Source: Deltaproteobacteria bacterium (lineage in GTDB: Bacteria; Desulfobacterota; Desulfobacteria; Desulfobacterales; ETH-SRB1). From it: a DNA stretch of 16,217 bases. Shown here one piece after another: positions 14,064-16,217 of this stretch. The first letter of the stretch is position 1; each line of letters opens with the position of its first letter. The notes below the pieces were generated by a model. It searched no databases. It saw only the letters and a list, made by a program, of their open reading frames with translations, and was not told the DNA's origin. The translations under genes and the position numbers were made by a program. The DNA is taken from contig JAJSZO010000035.1 in assembly GCA_030262795.1 (NCBI GenBank), positions 1 to 16,217 on the forward strand, given 5' to 3'.

Positions 14064-14084
14064 TTTAGGGTTTAGGGTTTAGGG
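14064..14084 (+). repeat. Three tandem TTTAGGG units
   Basis: TTTAGGG is repeated three times in a row just upstream of the alanine racemase gene, with a further partial GGGTTCAGG unit before it. It is too short to be called a satellite and probably arose by slippage. Confidence 0.6.
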
Positions 14085-14164
14085 AATGCTGCCATTTTAT
14101 ATATTTCTTAAAACATCAATGCACGAAAGGACAATCTTTAAGAAACTTTGGCTTATCAATTAGC

Positions 14165-14177
14165 ACGCCGAAGGCGT
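14165..14177. repeat. Small GC hairpin ACGCC-GAA-GGCGT
   Basis: A perfect 5-bp inverted repeat with a GAA loop followed by AATTCTCAATTTTCAATTCTC-type low-complexity sequence. It lies downstream of recN but has no T-run on the recN transcript side, so it is not called a terminator. Confidence 0.35.
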
Positions 14178-14211
14178 ACCACCAATTCTCAATTTTCAAT
14201 TCTCAATTTTA

Positions 14212-14233
14212 ATCCTAACCCATTAAAATTATA
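14212..14233 (-). repeat. Inverted repeat flanking recN, left copy
   Basis: These 22 bases, beginning ATCCTAACCCATTAAAATTA, are the exact reverse complement of 16019-16040. Both copies are bordered on the outer side by related low-complexity AATTGAAAATTG sequence. They bracket recN exactly; the gap to the recN stop is 39 bases. Confidence 0.8.
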
Positions 14234-14272
14234 GCATAATGATTCATTAGGGAAACTTTTATTATATTAACA

Positions 14273-15976
14273 CTACACAGAGCTTTGAAGCATTTCATGT
14301 GCATAATCAAGGGTTGTCTGTGTAATTTCCATACCACCCAGCATCCGGGCTATTTCTTTTATGCGATCTTTTTCGTTAAGTGGACAGATTGAGGTAATAG
14401 TCCTGCCATTGGAAACATTTTTCGTTATCCTGAAATGACTGTTACCAAATTTTGCAATTTGCGGCAGATGTGTGATGCAGATTATCTGATGATAGCGAGC
14501 AAGGTTAGATAGCTTTTTGCCAACGGCTTCGGCTACACTTCCTCCGATTCCGGCATCCACCTCGTCAAAAACCAGGGTTTCTACTGATCCTTTTTCGGCC
14601 AGTATAGCCTTTAAAGCAAGGACAATTCTTGAGAGTTCACCTCCGGAGGCTATGCCTGCCATGGGTTTAAGGTCTTCTCCAACATTAGGAGCGATCAAAA
14701 ACTTTGCCTGGTCAATTCCTGTTTCATTTATAATATTTCCTTTGACAACAAGGTGGGGATCTGAGTTGTCGCTTGCCGGTATTGATTGTAAAGATATCTT
14801 AAATTCGGTTCCGGACATTCTGAGTGAGGCAAGCTCATTTTCAACTTTTTTTGCAAGTAATTTTGCGGTTTGCGATCTTTTAGATGAAAGTTCTAAAGCT
14901 GATTCGGATAATTTTCCATACAATTTTGCAAGCTTTGTTTCAATATCCTTTATTTGGTCGGAAATGTTTTCAACCCGGAAAAGTTCATGATCTATGGTTT
15001 CAAAATGTGAGATTATCGCTTCAAGTGTTCCGCCGTATTTACGCTTCAATCTTGTGAGTATATCCAGACGCAATTCAACCTCTTCGAGGCGTTTATCATC
15101 CAAAGGGATAATTTTCAGGTAAGTTCTAAGCTCTTCCGCTATATCCTCTATGCGAAACGTTGCTTCACTTAGTTCTTTTGCCTTTGATGTCAGTTCGGGA
15201 TCTATTGCAGTTGCTTTGTCAAGATTCTTTTTTACTTCAACAAGCCTTTCAACTACAGCCCCGTTTGCGTTGTAAAGTTCTTCAATGCTGCTGTAAACTG
15301 CACTGTAAAGTTCTTCTCCATTTTTTAATCTTATTCTTTCCTGTTCAAGAGCGGCATCTTCTCCTGGCTTTATAGAAGCATCTGAAATTTCTTTTTTTTG
15401 AAATTCCAGCAAATTAATATGTTCCGTCTGCCTGTCTCGCATATTATTAAGTTTACGAAACTTCTGAATCAATGGAACCATTTCATGAAAAAGCCTGTAG
15501 ATTTTATTTCGTATAGGGGGCAGACCACCGAATTGATCAATAATTGTAAGTTGAAGATCTTCTTTTAAAAGACCCTGATGAGCATGCTGCCCGGATATGC
15601 TGGCCAGATTTTCAGTTACCTGGTTCAGCATTTGTATAGTTGCAAGATGTCCGTTTATGTAAATTCTGTGTCGGTCTCTGCGGGAAATAATTCTTCTTAT
15701 CAATAATTCTTCAGATGCCTTGCCACCTTGCTCTTCAAGGATTTTGCAAGCTCCGCTTTCCGGAGTTATTTTAAATAATGCTTCAAGTTCAGCGGTTTCA
15801 TCACCGGTTCTAATGAGCTTTGTTGACGCCCTGCTGCCCAGCAAAAGATTAACGGCATTTATAATAATGGATTTGCCTGCTCCGGTTTCACCGCTTAATA
15901 TGGTTAGACCGTCGGAAAAGCATATATGAAGGCTTTCAATTATTGTAAAATTTTTAATGGAAAGTTCTTTAAGCAT
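14273..15976 (-). CDS. recN: DNA repair protein RecN
   Basis: A 567-residue SMC-like ATPase acting early in double-strand break repair. Walker A GETGAGKS is at 29-36 in the N-terminal head (MLKELSIKNFTIIESLHICF start). Coiled-coil segments occupy about 150-370. The C-terminal head has the ABC signature-like SGGELSRIVLALK and Walker B LVFDEVDAGIGG near 468-479, then ICITHLPQIAKF. The length is normal for the family. The start codon is an ATG with a poor ribosome site. The gene stands alone between two exact 22-bp inverted repeats. Confidence 0.95.
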   Translation of the reverse strand: MLKELSIKNFTIIESLHICFSDGLTILSGETGAGKSIIINAVNLLLGSRASTKLIRTGDETAELEALFKITPESGACKILEEQGGKASEELLIRRIISRRDRHRIYINGHLATIQMLNQVTENLASISGQHAHQGLLKEDLQLTIIDQFGGLPPIRNKIYRLFHEMVPLIQKFRKLNNMRDRQTEHINLLEFQKKEISDASIKPGEDAALEQERIRLKNGEELYSAVYSSIEELYNANGAVVERLVEVKKNLDKATAIDPELTSKAKELSEATFRIEDIAEELRTYLKIIPLDDKRLEEVELRLDILTRLKRKYGGTLEAIISHFETIDHELFRVENISDQIKDIETKLAKLYGKLSESALELSSKRSQTAKLLAKKVENELASLRMSGTEFKISLQSIPASDNSDPHLVVKGNIINETGIDQAKFLIAPNVGEDLKPMAGIASGGELSRIVLALKAILAEKGSVETLVFDEVDAGIGGSVAEAVGKKLSNLARYHQIICITHLPQIAKFGNSHFRITKNVSNGRTITSICPLNEKDRIKEIARMLGGMEITQTTLDYAHEMLQSSV

Positions 15977-16018
15977 ACAAATACATTTGAAAAAATTACG
16001 AAGTAAATTGAGTTGTGA

Positions 16019-16040
16019 TATAATTTTAATGGGTTAGGAT
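16019..16040 (+). repeat. Inverted repeat flanking recN, right copy
   Basis: Exact reverse complement of the copy at 14212-14233 (ending GGGTTAGGAT), located 42 bases upstream of the recN start. It is followed by GAATTGAAAACTGACTATTG, a diverged relative of the low-complexity flank beside the left copy. Confidence 0.8.
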
Positions 16041-16101
16041 CAGAATTGAAAACTGACTATTGAAAATTGTCTGTCGACCGGGTGTTCTGATTTGTTATGT
16101 T

Positions 16102-16217
16102 TTAAATCAATTTCCTGATTATATGTTTAGCAAGATATTCTTTGATTTCACGGTGCCGTGGAACAGGTTGAGATAATTTTGTAATTGGATTGTGGTACCA
16201 ATCATGTTTTCCACCGT
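16102..16217 (-). CDS. hicA: HicA family mRNA-interferase toxin, C-terminal part, cut by the right edge
   Basis: The last 37 codons of a minus-strand gene are visible: GGKHDWYHNPITKL, then SQPVPRHREIKEYLAKHIIRKLI and a stop at 16102. The G-x-H-D motif and the PVPRHREIKEYLAKHII ending are typical of HicA, a double-stranded-RNA-binding-fold ribonuclease of type II toxin-antitoxin systems. Its start and any HicB antitoxin lie outside the window; none follows downstream, so HicB, if present, must be upstream. Confidence 0.82.
   Translation of the reverse strand, partial: GGKHDWYHNPITKLSQPVPRHREIKEYLAKHIIRKLI

Noticed and set aside
14064..14084. (TTTAGGG)3 as a telomere-like functional repeat
   Set aside because: Only three units within a bacterial intergenic region; most likely slippage.

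Overview
The window looks like a chromosomal segment of a Desulfobacterota (sulfate-reducer type) bacterium. The grounds are the small protein at 7260-7616, which resembles a family I recall mainly from sulfate reducers, a sigma-54 activator with a cysteine-bearing PAS domain, an orphan Memo-like protein, and intergenic spaces crowded with short palindromic elements. Species cannot be named from the sequence alone. Most genes lie on the minus strand; only the small gene at 7260 and a membrane protein at 12387 are on the plus strand.

Layout. 1-1093: a frameshifted DUF4143-type AAA+ ATPase pseudogene, cut by the left edge. 1145-1582: two adjacent palindromic elements. 1598-2452: Memo/AmmeMemoRadiSam B protein. 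2509-2615: a REP-like inverted repeat and a solo element end. 2693-5236: a zinc-type ABC importer operon, znuA-znuC-znuB. 5259-5328: a second, internally deleted copy of the 1402 element. 5385-6695: a glutamine-synthetase-family enzyme with altered glutamate-binding positions. 7161-7616: a sigma-54 (-24/-12) promoter with an upstream dyad driving the small conserved gene, which converges on the sigma-54 activator gene at 7604-8959. 9095-9457: an antitoxin-like regulator gene broken by a 156-bp miniature transposon. 9518-9858: a DUF6868 membrane-protein gene preceded by an integron attC-like site. 9971-12335: trpE-trpG with a complete attenuator (Trp-rich leader peptide, alternative hairpins, terminator) and promoter. 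12387-12842: unknown membrane protein. 12907-14037: alanine racemase. 14273-15976: recN, between 22-bp inverted repeats. 16102-16217: the C-terminal end of a HicA-type toxin, cut by the right edge.

How the parts work together. znuA, znuC and znuB encode a complete periplasmic binding protein, ATPase and permease. trpE and trpG encode both subunits of anthranilate synthase, and the leader encodes W-R-W-W just upstream of mutually exclusive hairpins, so the pair is very probably controlled by ribosome-mediated attenuation. The sigma-54 activator and the neighbouring sigma-54 promoter form a likely local regulator-target pair.

The accessory fraction is dominated by miniature elements beginning GG and flanked by 3-bp TAA/TTA duplications. 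One has split a regulator gene so cleanly that removing it together with one duplication restores the reading frame. No phage, CRISPR array, rRNA or tRNA was seen.
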